NCBI GenBank assembly: GCA_032871835.1
Contig: CM065297.1
Span: 93,083,052-93,147,051 of the forward strand
Direction of reading: 5' to 3'
From: Dipteronia dyeriana
Lineage: Eukaryota > Streptophyta > Magnoliopsida > Sapindales > Sapindaceae
Length of the DNA stretch: 64,000 nt
The position numbers and the translations under genes are program-made. Shown here piece by piece: positions 24,004 through 36,186 of the stretch (position 1 is its first letter; every line of letters begins with the position of its first letter). Below the pieces are notes generated by a model that saw nothing but the letters and a program-made list of their open reading frames with translations, was not told the origin of the DNA and did not search any database.

Positions 24004-24850
24004 AAAATGAAAATAATATAAATGGTTCTCGAATCATGAAAATATGGAAAACATATTTAAGAACCTTGCAATAGCAAACTAATTTTCAAGATCCCCCACC
24101 CCCCAAAATTAATTTTACCAAAACCTTACTAATTCGATTTGTTAGTTAGTTGGAAACCAAATTTCAATGAAATCATCAAAAATCAAACCGAAAAAAGAAA
24201 ACAGCATAATCAAGCTCTGAAGTTTTCTATGGAAAAGATACAAACACCCTGTAAAGTAAAAAAAAAAAAAAAAAAAAACTTCACTTCACTAAAAGTTTTT
24301 GCAACTCTTATTTCGATTGAATTCAAATGGAAATTAACTTGACACAAGCCAAATTATATGACTGATAAGGTGGTTTATATTCTTTTCCATGTAAAATAAG
24401 AAAATAACATCGTATCTTTCTAAAAGCTAGAAATTAAGTCCAATCGTCAGCCGTTAAGCACAAGTAGTTTTCTTTAATTTTGACATAAGTTCCTTATTGC
24501 TGAACTTTCATAAATTCTAATATTACTTTAGTATAATTTGCCCAAAAACAATAATTTCAGTGATTCAGTTGGTATAAGATATCACTGTCTAAAACCAAAA
24601 ACATAATCCTCAAAATATGATTGCGTTAAAAAAGAAAAACCCCATTATAAAAATTAGGGATAAATCATAAATGCAGTTAGAGTAAAAACATTCATTTATC
24701 TGCTTAAATCTCCCCTCTCTTAAAATCGAACTAATAAAAAAATATATCTATTATTATTAAAATTTAAAAATAAAGAATTGTTGTAAAATGTTTTTTTTTT
24801 TACGGTATCTATCTAGATCATGTATTTTTATGAAACTTTTTACCATTTGT
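24004..24850. other. Intergenic, poly-A tract at 24259-24279
   Basis: No gene is seen. A homopolymer A run and generic AT-rich sequence are present. The 67-codon frame at 24,139 is lysine-rich because of the A tract and is not a credible gene. Confidence 0.5.
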
Positions 24851-24854
24851 AGGA

Positions 24855-24950
24855 TTCGAGCCGCTGACTTAGAAGTCATTTACCTTTACCCCAAACTCTT
24901 CCATTTACCAACTAACTATACTCCTCGGACACTTGTTGTAAAATGATTAA
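24855..24950 (-). repeat. tRNA-derived SINE remnant (minus strand)
   Basis: On the minus strand GAGTATAGTTAGTTGGTAAA resembles a Pol III A box (tRNA D arm). About 50 bases on, GCGGCTCGAATCCTAC is a good B box (T arm), with CTTCTAAGTC in anticodon-arm position. The stems do not pair as a functional tRNA, and poly-T and AT-rich sequence follows. Confidence 0.45.
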
Positions 24951-25244
24951 GAATGAACAAAAAAATAATAACATAATAACATAATACAGAATAAGAGTAG
25001 AGAGAAAATGGTAGTCCAAAAGATAATGTGAATCTTTATTCCTTCAAGTATATTCTTACATCCATAAAATACAATGGTAAGGGCTCATTTATATAGCCTC
25101 ACAAGTCACAACCACAAAATACCTTAAGTGTACATAAATCAAAACTTTATGAACCTTAAAGCGGCTCATGATGATGGAACTAATGGGAAGATATAATTTA
25201 ATTTATTTCACACGACTATTTTTAAGAGTATGCTCTGTAGTTAC

Positions 25245-26100
25245 TACTACTATGAATCTTCCACATCAGAAAATAAACTTAATTTTATTTTTCATGGTTC
25301 CTAATGTTGATGGATTTTATCGATATATACGGAATCAGAAGTTTCAAACTCAAATCCAATTGAAAACCTGCAGTTTTGAATTTGTTGAAATATATTGTTG
25401 AATCTAAACACGAAGTTTTGAAATTTGAACTTGAATTTTTGAATAAAAAATTCAAGAAATGATCTAACAATAGTTCTTATCATTTAAAAAGTAAAATTGT
25501 GATTAATTTTTTTCACAAACCCGGAGCTTCGAATATATGATTTTCAATTATGAACCGACAGTTTCTAAATGAACTAGAAGTTCCAAAAAAAAAATGAGTT
25601 GTCACTACTGTGGATCTTCCACATCAGAAAATAAACTTAGTTTTATTTTTCATGGTTCCTAATGTTGATGGATTTTCTCGATATATATGGAACCAGAAGT
25701 TTCAAACTCAAATCCAATTGAGAACCTACAATTTTGAATCTGTAGTTGCTACTATTGTGGATCTTCCACATCAGAAAATAAACTTAGTTTAATTTTTCGT
25801 GGTTCCTAATGTTGATGGATTTTATCGATATATACAGAACCAAAAGTTTCAAACTAAAATCCAATTAAGAACCTGCAGTTTTGAATTTGTTAAAATATAT
25901 TGTTGAATCTAAACACAAAGTTTTGAAATTTGAAATTGAAGTTTTGAATCAAAAATTCAATAAATGATCTAACAATAGTTCTTATCATTTAAAAGGTAAA
26001 ATTGTCATTATTATTTTTTTGCAAACCCGAAGCTTCGAATATATGATTTTCAATTATGAACCAACAGTTTCTAAATGAACTAGAAGTTCCAAAAAAATGA
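25245..26100. repeat. Direct repeat: two ~355-bp units and a truncated ~140-bp unit
   Basis: Unit 1 (about 25,245-25,604), truncated unit 2 (25,605-25,745) and unit 3 (25,746-26,100) share GATCTTCCACATCAGAAAAT, GGTTCCTAATGTTGATGG and CAGAAGTTTCAAACTCAAAT. Units 1 and 3 also share CCCGAAGCTTCGAATATATG. The sequence just before (TCATGATGATGGAACTAATG, 25,166) recurs as TCATGATGATGGAGCTAATG at 35,263. This suggests both belong to one dismembered retroelement. Confidence 0.75.
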
Positions 26101-26399
26101 GTTTTTAACAATTTGGCATAAGAAAATGAAATTTTAGGGCATGAAGTTCTTATTTTATATATATATATATCTAATTTATTTTGGCTTGTATAAAAAAAAT
26201 TATCATATTTCTTGTGAACTATATATGATATTATATGGTTACATATTTACATGTTAGAGAATGTCTTTTACTATTAATAGTAAACGAAACATCAAAACAT
26301 CGAAATATTTTATATGGATATCCATTTCATAGCTAATTATTTTTTGCTAGTGAATGTCCTGAAGGACAATAGACCATGCAAATTAGTCGTTAAAGGACA

Positions 26400-26840
26400 A
26401 TATGACAAACGGAGTAAAATTTATCGTTGTCAGGGGGAATTATCATAAGTTGATAAACGACGTAAAATTACAAGATACCCATAATTTTGTGAATTGTATG
26501 CAAATAAATTTTCAAATTATTCAAATAAAATAATAAAACTACTTTCTACCAATATATAAACCCAGGTGGTTGTTTATGTAGAACAATTTATGAAATGACA
26601 ACAAAAATCATATAAATTTTATCGTCATTAGGGGGAGCATTGTCATAAGTTGATAAATGGTGTTAAATTACAATGTATGCATAATCTTGTGAATTGCATC
26701 ATATGCAAATAAATTTTTAGATGATTCAAATAAAATAATAAATTACATTCTATCAATATATAAACCCGGGTGGTTGTTCCTGTAGAACAATTTAAGAAAT
26801 GAATGCAAAAATCATATGTTACATAGTAAAATCGTAAAAG
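26400..26840 (+). repeat. Tandem pair (~225 bp) with polypurine-tract-like and LTR-start-like sequence
   Basis: Two copies, about 26,420-26,629 and 26,630-26,840, share GGGGGA, TCATAAGTTGATAAA, TTTGTGAATTG, AATATATAAACCC and GGTGGTTGTT. TAGGGGGAGCAT followed by TGTCATAAG resembles the polypurine tract and LTR start of copia elements. This is probably LTR-edge debris of a decayed copia-type element. Confidence 0.6.
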
Positions 26841-27450
26841 ACAAGTTTGGTTCAAAAGATATGAACTAGAATTTTAAAGATCATGATCATATTTTAAATA
26901 GTACTCGAGTTATATATAATCTTCATTATTTAAGGCTCTCGGAGAGCTAGTCTCAAAAGTGAAAATAAAATCCTGAAGAGTCATATAAAAATATTAATCT
27001 CCCCTATGGAACCGTTGAAGAAAATAAAAGAATTTCAATTGTCTCAGTAGAGGCACATGAACCAAATTTAATGTGATTATACTTCTCCTGAAGAGATATT
27101 TGTATTGAAATGCATGTATAGTGTACATTGAATATTAAAAATATTCTAATAAGCCTCTGAAGAGGCACATGAATTACAAAACCACTATGAAATATATTGG
27201 TATAGAAATTGAGATCAAATATTTTATTTGCTCTACATATTATGTAAAGAGGTTCTTATACTATAAATCATATAAATATCGACATATAAGTTATTTGTAA
27301 ATAAAAAGCATAGCTATTTTCATACAAAACTTGAAAGCTTTGGAATTGTAGTCCACATGTTTGATAAAATCAAACTTATTGAATACAAATTATTTTCGTA
27401 TGAATTAAGATAAAAGGTTTCCCATAGAAACCTAGTTTGATAATAAATAA
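26841..27450. mobile_element. Decayed retroelement remnant, left flank of the Athila-like insertion
   Basis: AT-rich sequence with repeated CCTGAAGAG and GAAGAGGCACATGAA phrases. It appears to continue on the other side of the insertion at 34,872-35,300 (CCTCGAAGGATTTAAATACC). No intact frame is left, so the family is not established. Confidence 0.4.
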
Positions 27451-28716
27451 TGATTGCAGTATTTTTGATCTTAATCAATTTAAAAGAAAAGTTCGTTCAC
27501 TGGGATTGGTGATTCTACTAGTTGAATACTAATTAATCTAATTAAATCTTAATCTAAATGCCCGAAGACTAAATGGTATAATGCTTGTCTTGTGTTGGTA
27601 TTTTAATTCACTAATATGTAACAATGCAATAAACTAAATAACACAAAAGCTCACACGAAAATATGAATATGAAGGAATGCTAGGGAATCAATGCAACCTA
27701 ATTAAACTTCTCAATGTAATCCATAAGTCACATTAAAGCACTTAAATCCAATTGATAGGGTTTGTTTCATGAAGCACCTAATATTTCCTACTACCCACAC
27801 ACGGTCATGTAATGAGCAATGGTTAGAATTAATTTTAAATTAAAACTCTAAACCAAATCACACATAGCATGGTCATGCATATGGAAATTTTTTCAATTAT
27901 TAAGCTTGTAATTAAAGACTAAATGGGATGGTCACCCACATCTAATCCTCAACATCATAAATTAACTAATCCTAACACAAACATTCATTGAGGTCTCATT
28001 TGAATATAAGTAAAGGAATTAGAGCAAGTATTGCAATAAAAGAGACTACCAATATATTTAATTAATAAACATTAAACTATAGGATTACAAAGAGTTGTTC
28101 AACCGGTTTACATTAATCTCATAACTTAGAAATTAGTTGCACATCAAGGAAGAGAAATAAAACAAAGAAAAGTTAAAGAAAAAACCGAAGTTGGTCATCG
28201 AGGTTCCTTGACTTGTAAGCTTCCTCTTCTTACTTCCTAAGATTCCAAGATGGTGATGGAAGAGTGAAAGTGTCTAAAAGTTCATGTGGCTGATGTTTTT
28301 CACCAAAATATAATATGGGTATTTATATGGGTCCAAAAATAGGTCAGGAATCAACCTAGAAACGCGTATTGGAGGACTGTCGCTTCCTTGTATGTCGCGG
28401 TTGTCCATGACGACATGTCGCGGTCTTTCATAATGACATCACAAGCGACACTTTAGAAAAGTTGTTGTCGTGTGGTGTCACGGTCTCCCATGACGACACA
28501 TCATGACAGCGACATCTTGTGTCATTTTGTCCAAGTTTCCAATTTTCAGCTCTTTTGGGTCTCAATCTTCACTCACATCTCCCATATGATGTCCCTAATA
28601 CAAAATCCTACAAAAACACTTAATCGAGCCATTAAACACTTGATTTTACCCGAGAATTGAGCAATAAGCATATGAAGGGGGACTCGAAATCTAGTGTTAT
28701 CATGGCTCGATCAACA
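27451..28716 (-). repeat. 3' LTR of the Athila-like element, 1266 bp
   Basis: On the minus strand it starts TGTTGATCGAGCC and ends CTGCAATCA. It contains the mini-repeats GTCGCGGT and CATGACGAC around 28,380-28,500. Adjacent sequence on the minus strand (AGGTTTGAGGG) is a plausible polypurine tract. Confidence 0.8.
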
Positions 28717-31660
28717 CCCTCAAACCTAGCATTTTGCTCGTCATCGAGCAAAATCAAGAGAAAATAGCAACAAAAACAAAACACACAAACAACACAAATA
28801 CTCAATAAAAACAAAAGAAATTCAAACAACAATAACTCAAAAGCCGTATTTTCAACTGGTGATGAGATGCAAAGAGGTGTGTATAAGGAGAGTAGACACA
28901 TGCAATACATTCTCAAGCAACTCTAAGGCACCCTCGGAAAACTCGAACAACACGAATCCCACACCTAGAGTGCTCTCATGTTGGGAACTACTCACTCTCA
29001 CACCTCGAGCATAATTCGCTTTGACTATAAACCTCACGTGGACATTCTCTTTTCTTTCCTCTAGGAGTCCTAAGTTCACACTCATGCAAAGTATGCAAAG
29101 ATAGAGTTATGCATGAGAATCAAATACTTGCCTACAATAAGAAATGAAACATTATTATTTTGGTGAACTAGCCTAGGAAATGAATCAAATACCATGGATG
29201 TGGAAGATCATGCTTCAACAAACATTCCAAATCTTGATTTCATAGTAGATCATTTAGGTCTTCCCTTTGGTTGTAATGGGTCATTGGGTGAAATATGGTG
29301 AACAGAGGATATGAAATGGAATTCAAAAGTCATTAATCTTGCTAAGACACTACACGAAACACCCAATACTTAAGCTTCATTCACATCACTCGTGGCACTA
29401 GTTAGGCTTGACTTTTCAGTACACTTGTGCTATACATGAGTCATCTACTAGTGAGTACTTTACAATACTCTTATTCCTTTTTCTTTTCTTTTTTTACACT
29501 TTAAGCTCATAAGTGCATATTTTCGTACTTTTACATTTTTGAGACTTTTGCCTTACACATTTACAAATATAGCCTAAATACACGCTAACTTTTCATATTT
29601 AGAGCTTTTCCACCTTTCACCACAATACAACACATCCTAACAAGATTGGCAACAAGGGTAGGCATGTGTTTAGGTTTAGGCTATATGGTGTAATGTGGTT
29701 CCAAAAGAAAAGTAAATGTTTGGCCTCAAAATTGGCTTGGGAGTACACAAATAGGGACATGGAATGTATTTAGGCTAATATGAGTAGTTAAGTACACACA
29801 TTGCCTAAAATCATTCCACCATCTCATCTATCAAGGGAATGTAAGTATCCATCAAACAATCCATAAATATAACAATGTAATGTCCTATGGCAATTGATGC
29901 GCGTGACGAGATAAGTGTTAAAGATGAAACAATGATAACACTCAAATGCGCTTTTTAAGGCTTGTGTTTGTGAACTCACTAGGTGTCTCCACTATTAGAA
30001 CAAGGTGCTTGAGCACCGAGTTCCCTCAACTTGAACACAAAAGAATGGAACAAGCCCATGAAGTGCAAGTGAGTCCCTAGAGTGACAACAAGATGCTCAA
30101 TCGAGCACATCATGCATAAATAAACTTTCACACAAACACACACTCAAAGCATCACACCTAAGCTACTTGAAGCTCGAAAATTTTAGCCATGCGACTATTT
30201 TTGAAAAGTTTGATTCAACCCAAAAGTTTGGACTTAAAATGAAATCAAAAATTTGACTCAAAAATAAAATTTAGGACTCAATAAAACCAAAATGATCGAA
30301 ACCGGTATCGACACCCTCAAACCTAAACTCAACATTGTCCCCAATGTTGATAATGAAAGCCAAGTGAAAAGGCACCTAAACCGTAAAACAACACAATTCA
30401 ACAAGATAAAATAAAATAAAATGCACAGAATGCTAGATCAAGATGGTATAGAAAGCTCCTAATGGTAATTAAACATCAACCATAACACAATACAGCGTAC
30501 ACCTTTATTCTAATCACAAATAAAATTAAACAAAAGAAATGATGCAAAAGTACCACCATGATAGAAATCAAATAATAAGAGTAATTAATGGAAGTATGAA
30601 ATATAACTGAAAGCAGTAAAACCAACAAAACAAGTCTAGCTACACAAGAACAACTCAAAGCAAATAATGAGGTGGTGGTGGCCAAATGTGCTCCAATTTT
30701 CATTATTTTCAGTCAATCTCCCCTATAAATCCTTCAAAAACACAGAATCACTATAAAAATGCTTCAATAAACTTCACAACAAAAACCAACCTTTCAATTC
30801 ATACAAATATGCACAAATTTGCTTCAACCCCAAAGATTCCAACAATTTTCCAAATCCCCCCCTAGAATGTGTAAATGAAAGTAGAACTAGGATTTGGGAC
30901 TAGCAAGTGCCTAAAGTAAGTGAAAATAAAAAGGAAGTAGCGATTGTGTGGGCTGAAAGTCTTTGATGTCGCGTGGAGGGAGAATTGGTCGCGGTTGAGG
31001 TTTGAAATTTTGGTGAGGGGCTGCCCTACCATAAACTGACACTTTTATATGGAGTGCATGTCGCGGTCATAATGTTGCGGTCTTCCATGACTGAATTCAT
31101 GACCGCGACATACCGCATTTTCTTCTTGGCCCTGATAGTCTGGTGTCGCGGTTGTGCAACAACATGACATGTTGAGTGACACATCGAGCGATAGCAACTC
31201 CTTGATTTTGTTGTGTGGTTTTGTTGTGGTCTTCCATGACGGAAATCAAAACCATGACATACCGTCTGTTTCACGTTGAATTATCGTGTTTGGGGCATCA
31301 GCGACACCTTAGGCGACATCAACTCCTCTTTGTTGTCGTGTGGTTTTGTTGCGGTCTTCCATGAAGACATCATGACCGCGACGTACCTGGAAAAATTCCT
31401 CTTTGAGGCCTTTCAATGGTACTAAGTGCCTAATCTGCACACATACTTAACATAAACATATCAAGGGCATTTTCTTGAACAATTGAGTTTGGTAATCACT
31501 AGACTTGCAAATAAAATGAAAACCACCCCAAACCTATGATTTTCCATACCTTGCACTATCAACATAATTAATCTTTTAATAATTAAGGTGTGGATCAACT
31601 TAGATTTGGAAGTGAAGTAGAATCACTACCATTCATAATTATTATGTAAAATTAAAAATT
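28717..31660 (-). other. Non-coding 3' interior of the Athila-like element
   Basis: No domain was recognised; several short minus-strand frames (for example 28,852-29,085) have no family resemblance. At 30,303-30,360 the minus strand holds ACATTGGGGACAATGTTGAG followed by TTTAGGTTTGAGGG, the kind of sequence seen near the 3' end of Athila interiors. At 31,040-31,390 the CG-rich TGTCGCGGTC/TTCCATGA mini-repeats recur inside the element. Confidence 0.5.
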
Positions 31661-31669
31661 AACGAAAGA

Positions 31670-32600
31670 AAAGATACCTAGGTGGGTTGCATCCCACCAA
31701 ACGCACGATTTAACGTCTAGGCAAGAAGTGGTGAGGGCATTACGGCTTTTGGAGCTCTATCACATCCAACCAAGTAAGGTTCCCATCAATGATAGTGTCT
31801 CTTGCTTTATCAAGTTTGTCTTTTTGGACCCAAACTTGTCGAATCTTCCTTAGCTTTCCTTTAGGCAGGTTTCGTCTCTTTTTGTACACTTCCATAAATT
31901 CAACACATTATGCCTTTTTATGACCCCTAGTGTGGCAAAAATGACATTTGTAAGGAAAATAGAACGAAAAACCTCTGGTCTTCTTAATTCTTGCCCTTGG
32001 ATAGTTTGCATCTCTCTTGATGATGTAGAGTTGCAGATTTTCTTCATATATGCTTCAGTCTTTGGTCAAGGTTTCAATTGTTCGTTCGGCCCTTTCAAGC
32101 TCCAATAAGCAGTCACATTCCTTGACCTTTGCTACCTTTAAAGCAATTTCTTTTCCGCTCAACTCCTCTTTAATGGGATTGATTTCCTTATCCTTTTGTT
32201 CAATTTGCCATTACATCTTTCGAGTGCTTCGGGTAAAGTTTTCTTCTTGCTCTTTTACTAGCCTTGCAAGAACTTCCGCCCTTTTTATTGCTTCATCCAT
32301 TTCTTTCCTAAGAGTTTCCACTTCCTTAATTAAATACTCATGTTCACTCTTAAGCCCATTAGTCTCTAAGGATGCATCTTCCTTACAAACTTCTTTGACA
32401 CGACTGTCTTCTTCACCCTTGTCCTCAAAAAGTGCTAGGATTTCATTCAAATACTCAATTGGATTCTTAGAATAGTCTGACTGGATTGTATCCACAGCAA
32501 GGCAATCAACTGAGTGAGTGGCTTTTTTTTAACTTTCCCGAAAATAAAACCGATGGAATGTAAGGATTAAGTGACTTATGTAAAAGAGAAGTCTTCTCAG
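31670..32600 (-). pseudogene. Degenerate coding region of the Athila-like element, coiled-coil-like
   Basis: Minus-strand frame 32,495-32,211 gives about 94 residues rich in Glu, Lys and Leu with heptad spacing (EYLIKEVETLRKEMDEAIKR), suggesting a coiled coil. Around 31,680-31,730 the minus strand reads GTTTGGTGGGATGCAACCCA, resembling the GGGAGGCAACCCA motif common just after coding sequence in Athila elements. I cannot assign a protein family, and no polymerase is present. Confidence 0.45.
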
Positions 32601-33200
32601 GAATCTTCTATACTCCTACTTCCTATTCTTCTACTAAAGTCTCCACCTTGATTTCCTTTTCCGATTCTTTATCCTTTTTCTCCTTAGGCTCTCCACTTGT
32701 ATCTCCAGTGTCTAACACTCTGGCACTCCTCAGAATTGTCATTGTCTTAGCTTGTTCATTCCTGTGAATTATGTCAGCTACTTGTTCTAACTGTGTCACC
32801 AACTTTTTCACCTATGCCTCTAAGTTGGTGAACCTTTGCCCGGTTGCTTGAATGAAATTATTCAATTTCTGATCTGTCTGTTGTGAACTCTGAGCAATGG
32901 TAGTTACAATGTATTCCAAATGACTTTTCCTAGATTGATATGAAGTCACATCTCGATTACCCGAGTTGTTCCATTAATGCTCACTTAACCCTCAGCCTTG
33001 GTAGTTATGAGTTTGGTTATTCAAAGTGTTTTATATGTCGGACCATGAGAAGTTAGAATGGTTGCGCCACCTCAGATTGTAAGAGTTAGAATATGGATCA
33101 TTTCTTCCTCTTTGAAAACTTAGGGCTTAGACATCCTCCGTCTCATAAAATACCATACATATACCTTGACAGTCCGCTTCATACACCATGTTTGCCCTTA
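32600..33200 (-). pseudogene. gag C-terminal part of the Athila-like element, broken
   Basis: The minus strand from 33,190 gives MVYEADCQGICMVFYETEDV, a stop, then NDPYSNSYNLRWRNHSNFSW. The PYSN-YN--WRNH-NFSW pattern is characteristic of Athila-type gag. More stops follow before IAQSSQQTDQKLNNFIQATG and a 62-codon stretch ending near 32,623 (VTQLEQVADIIHRNEQAKT). It is a structural nucleocapsid-side fragment, not expressible. Confidence 0.75.
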
Positions 33201-33338
33201 AACACCAAAAACAAAAGTACCAACGAAGTAAAAAGAAACTAAAAAATGAAAATAAAGCTAACTAACAAAATAAAATAAAACAAAATGACACATATTACCT
33301 AAATCAAACAAATTAGGCTCAACTAATGAATATACGCC

Positions 33339-33358
33339 GATCCCCGGCAGCGGCGCCA
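33339..33358 (-). other. Primer binding site of the Athila-like element
   Basis: Minus-strand TGGCGCCGCTGCCGGGGATC lies four bases inside the LTR edge. It matches the Athila-type primer site, usually ascribed to tRNA-Asp, with one or two differences. Confidence 0.75.
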
Positions 33359-33362
33359 AAAT

Positions 33363-34866
33363 TGATTGCAGTATTTTTATCTTAATCAATTTAAAAGAAA
33401 AGTTCGTTCACTGGGATCGGTGATTCTACTAGTTGAACACTAATTAATCTAATTAAATCGTAATCTAAGTGCATGAAGACTAAATTGCATAATGCTTGTC
33501 TTGGGTTGGTATTTTAATTCACTAATATGTAACAATGCAATAAACTAAATAACACAAAAGCTCACACGAAAATATGAATATGAAGGAATGCTAGGGAATC
33601 AATGCAACCTAATTAAACTTCTCAATGTAATCCATAAGTCTCATTAAAGCACTTAAATCCAATCGATAGGGTTTGTTTCATGAAGCATCTAACATTTCCT
33701 ACTACTCACACACGGTCATGTAATGAGCAATGGTTAGAATTAGTTTTAAATTAAAACTCTAAACCAAATCACACATAGCATGGTCATGCATATGGAAATT
33801 TTCTCAATTATTAAGCTTGTAGTTAAAGACTAAATGGGATGGTCACCCACATCTAACCCTCAACATCATAAATTAACTAATCCTAGCACAAACATTCATT
33901 GAGGTCTCATTTGAATATAAGTAAAGGAATTAGAGCAAGTATTACAATAAAAGAGATTACCAATGTATTTAATTAATAAACATTAAACCATATGATTACA
34001 AAGAGTTGTTCAACCGGTTTACATTAATCTCATAACTTAGAAATTAGTTACACATCAAGGAAGAGAAATAAAATAAAGAAAAATTAAAGAAAAACCAAAG
34101 TTGGTCATTGAGGTTCCTTGACTTATAAGCTTCCTCTTCTTACTTCCTAAGATTCCAAGATGGATGGATGGATTAAAGTGTCTAAGGATGGTGATGGAAG
34201 GGTGAAAGTGTCTAAAAGTTCATGTGGCTGATGTTTTTTCACCAAAATATAATATGGATATTTATATGGGTCCAAAAATAGGTCAGGAATCAACCTAGAA
34301 ACGCGTGCTGGCAGACTGTCGCTTCCTTGTATGTCGCGGTTGTCCATGACGATATGTCATGGTCTTTCATGACGACGTGTCGCGGTCTTTCATGACGACG
34401 TGTCGCGGTCTTTCATGACGACATCACTAACGACACTTTAGAAAAGTTATTATCGTGTGGTGTGTCGCGGTCTCCCATGACGACACACCGTGACAACGAC
34501 ATCTTGTGTCATTTTATCCAAGTTTCCAATTTCCAACTCTTTGGGGTCCCAATCTTCACTCACATCTCCCATACGATGCCCCTACGACATCACAAACGAC
34601 ACTTTAGAGAAGTTATTATCGAGTGGTGTGTCGCGGTCTCCCATGACGACACACCGTGACAACGACATCTTGTGTCATTTTGTCCAAGTTTCCAATTTCC
34701 AACTCTTTGGGGTCCCAATCTTCACTCACATCTCCCATACGATGCCCCTAATACAAAATTCTACAAAAACACTTGATCGAGCCATTAAACACTTTATTTT
34801 ACCTGAGAATTGAGCAATAAGCATAGGAAGGGGGACTCGAAATCTAGTGTTATCTTGGCTCGATTA
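33363..34866 (-). repeat. 5' LTR of the Athila-like element, 1504 bp, internally expanded
   Basis: Alignable to the 27,451-28,716 LTR over its length but about 240 bp longer. The extra length is a 166-bp tandem duplication (34,421-34,586 and 34,587-34,752) plus extra copies of TGTCGCGGTC/TTTCATGACGACG at 34,330-34,430. Confidence 0.8.
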
Positions 34867-34871
34867 AATAA

Positions 34872-36180
34872 AAATCCTCGAAGGATTTAAATACCTGAAG
34901 CAAGTTATTCAAAGATACATAAAGTTCTATATAGTGAAAAGTAAATCAACCAGGAGTGAAAGAACACTAAAACAAATTAATAAAATTTTGAAAGGATTTT
35001 AATACACTTTTTAGAAATTATAAAATCTTTTTGCTTGCTTTAGATGTTAGATAAAAGGACAAAAAAGTATTAACAAGAAAAAATGAAAGCTCAAGAAAAG
35101 CTAGTATTTTGATGCATAGTGAAAAATTGTTAAATGAAAATACTTTGTATGTATTAGATATGGAAGATCTATGACCAAAGAAATTATTTTGGGTCAATTA
35201 AAAATATTTTACAGACCAGAAACATACATGTTTTAATAGTTTATCTTCTTATAAAATCATGATGATGGAGCTAATGATAAAATATAAGGATGAAAGTTAC
35301 TTTTCTAGATTGAATGACATTCATTCATATATATATATAATTACATAATATTTATATCAAGACTTTGTTTTTTATATTAAAAAAACAGTGAAAACTTGTA
35401 CAAAGTGAAAATTTAGAAGATTTTTTTTAAAAAAAATAAAAATTGAAATAAAATTTAAAAATGAAGATAATTTTTACAACAATTAAAAACATTTTTTATT
35501 TACTTTAAAATAAAAAATTTAATTTATAACTTAAGTTAATTTAAAATTCAATTTTTTTACTTTTCCATTTTAAAATTAAGTTTTAATTTGTATTCCATTG
35601 AAATGATTAGCTTAAATAAATTTAATTTAATTGTTTTAATAAAAAAATTATCTTTATATTTAATTTTAATAATTAAGGATAACTTGATCTTTTTATTAAT
35701 TTAATTTTAAAAGCATGAGAGATTTGGATAGATAAATGCATGCTTGGTCTCTGGTAGCATTTATATCAAACTTCAAAGGAGGTCATCATATGAATTTATC
35801 CCTAAAAATTACTTACCTTCCAAATAAAATTATTATTTCTATAAAATATAATGCATGGATAATCAAATCCAAAATAATATATAATCACGTGCTTTAAGAA
35901 ATAAATTAGAATAAATGATTTAGAAAATATTCATACGGTGGACTCTAATGTATTAAAAATGAAAAAATTGAGGTGATTTAGTTGTAAGTTTCTCACACCA
36001 ATAATGTTAATTAAGTTATTGGTTCAAATCACATATCATTTTGTCTTACAACTTCTATCACCTAACAGTAGAACTAGGGATCTATCAGAATCTATTACCA
36101 CTTATGTTAAGATGTGATGTGCTCGAATTTCATTTGTTGTTTTGTTAGTAAGTAAAAATCATATAGATAATATATCTTAT
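34872..36180. other. Retroelement remnant grading into AT-rich spacer; SINE-like blocks near 35975
   Basis: Up to about 35,300 the sequence looks like the other half of the retroelement interrupted at 27,450. From 35,300 it is very AT-rich without genes. At 35,975-36,035 GATTTAGTTGTAAGTTTCTC and ATTGGTTCAAATCAC have A-box/B-box spacing, possibly another tRNA-derived remnant. Confidence 0.35.
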
Positions 36181-36186
36181 GTTAAT

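Larger units (their letters stand above)
27451..34866 (-). mobile_element. Athila-like, gag-only Ty3/gypsy retrotransposon, 7.4 kb
   Basis: Two related terminal repeats, 27,451-28,716 and 33,363-34,866, lie in the same orientation. Next to the right one, on the minus strand, is a primer site TGGCGCCGCTGCCGGGGATC, the form typical of Athila-type Ty3 elements. So the element runs on the minus strand with its 5' LTR at the right. A broken gag follows (33,190-32,600). No protease, reverse transcriptase or integrase is visible before the 3' LTR, so this is a deletion derivative or non-autonomous family. AATAA at 27,446-27,450 and 34,867-34,871 is a tentative target duplication. Confidence 0.8.

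Noticed and set aside
24855..24950. tRNA gene on the minus strand
   Set aside because: A-box and B-box-like blocks are present but acceptor and anticodon stems do not pair; a SINE remnant is the better explanation. The same holds for 5,945, 35,975, 49,878 and 56,220.
28632..29085. Minus-strand frames next to the 3' LTR of the Athila-like element, considered as env-like
   Set aside because: No signal peptide plus transmembrane arrangement or other feature that supports an envelope-like protein; also overlaps the LTR end.
34320..34690. Regularly spaced TGTCGCGGTC repeats considered as a CRISPR-like array
   Set aside because: Spacing irregular, spacers are themselves repeats, and the block is part of an LTR in a plant nuclear context.
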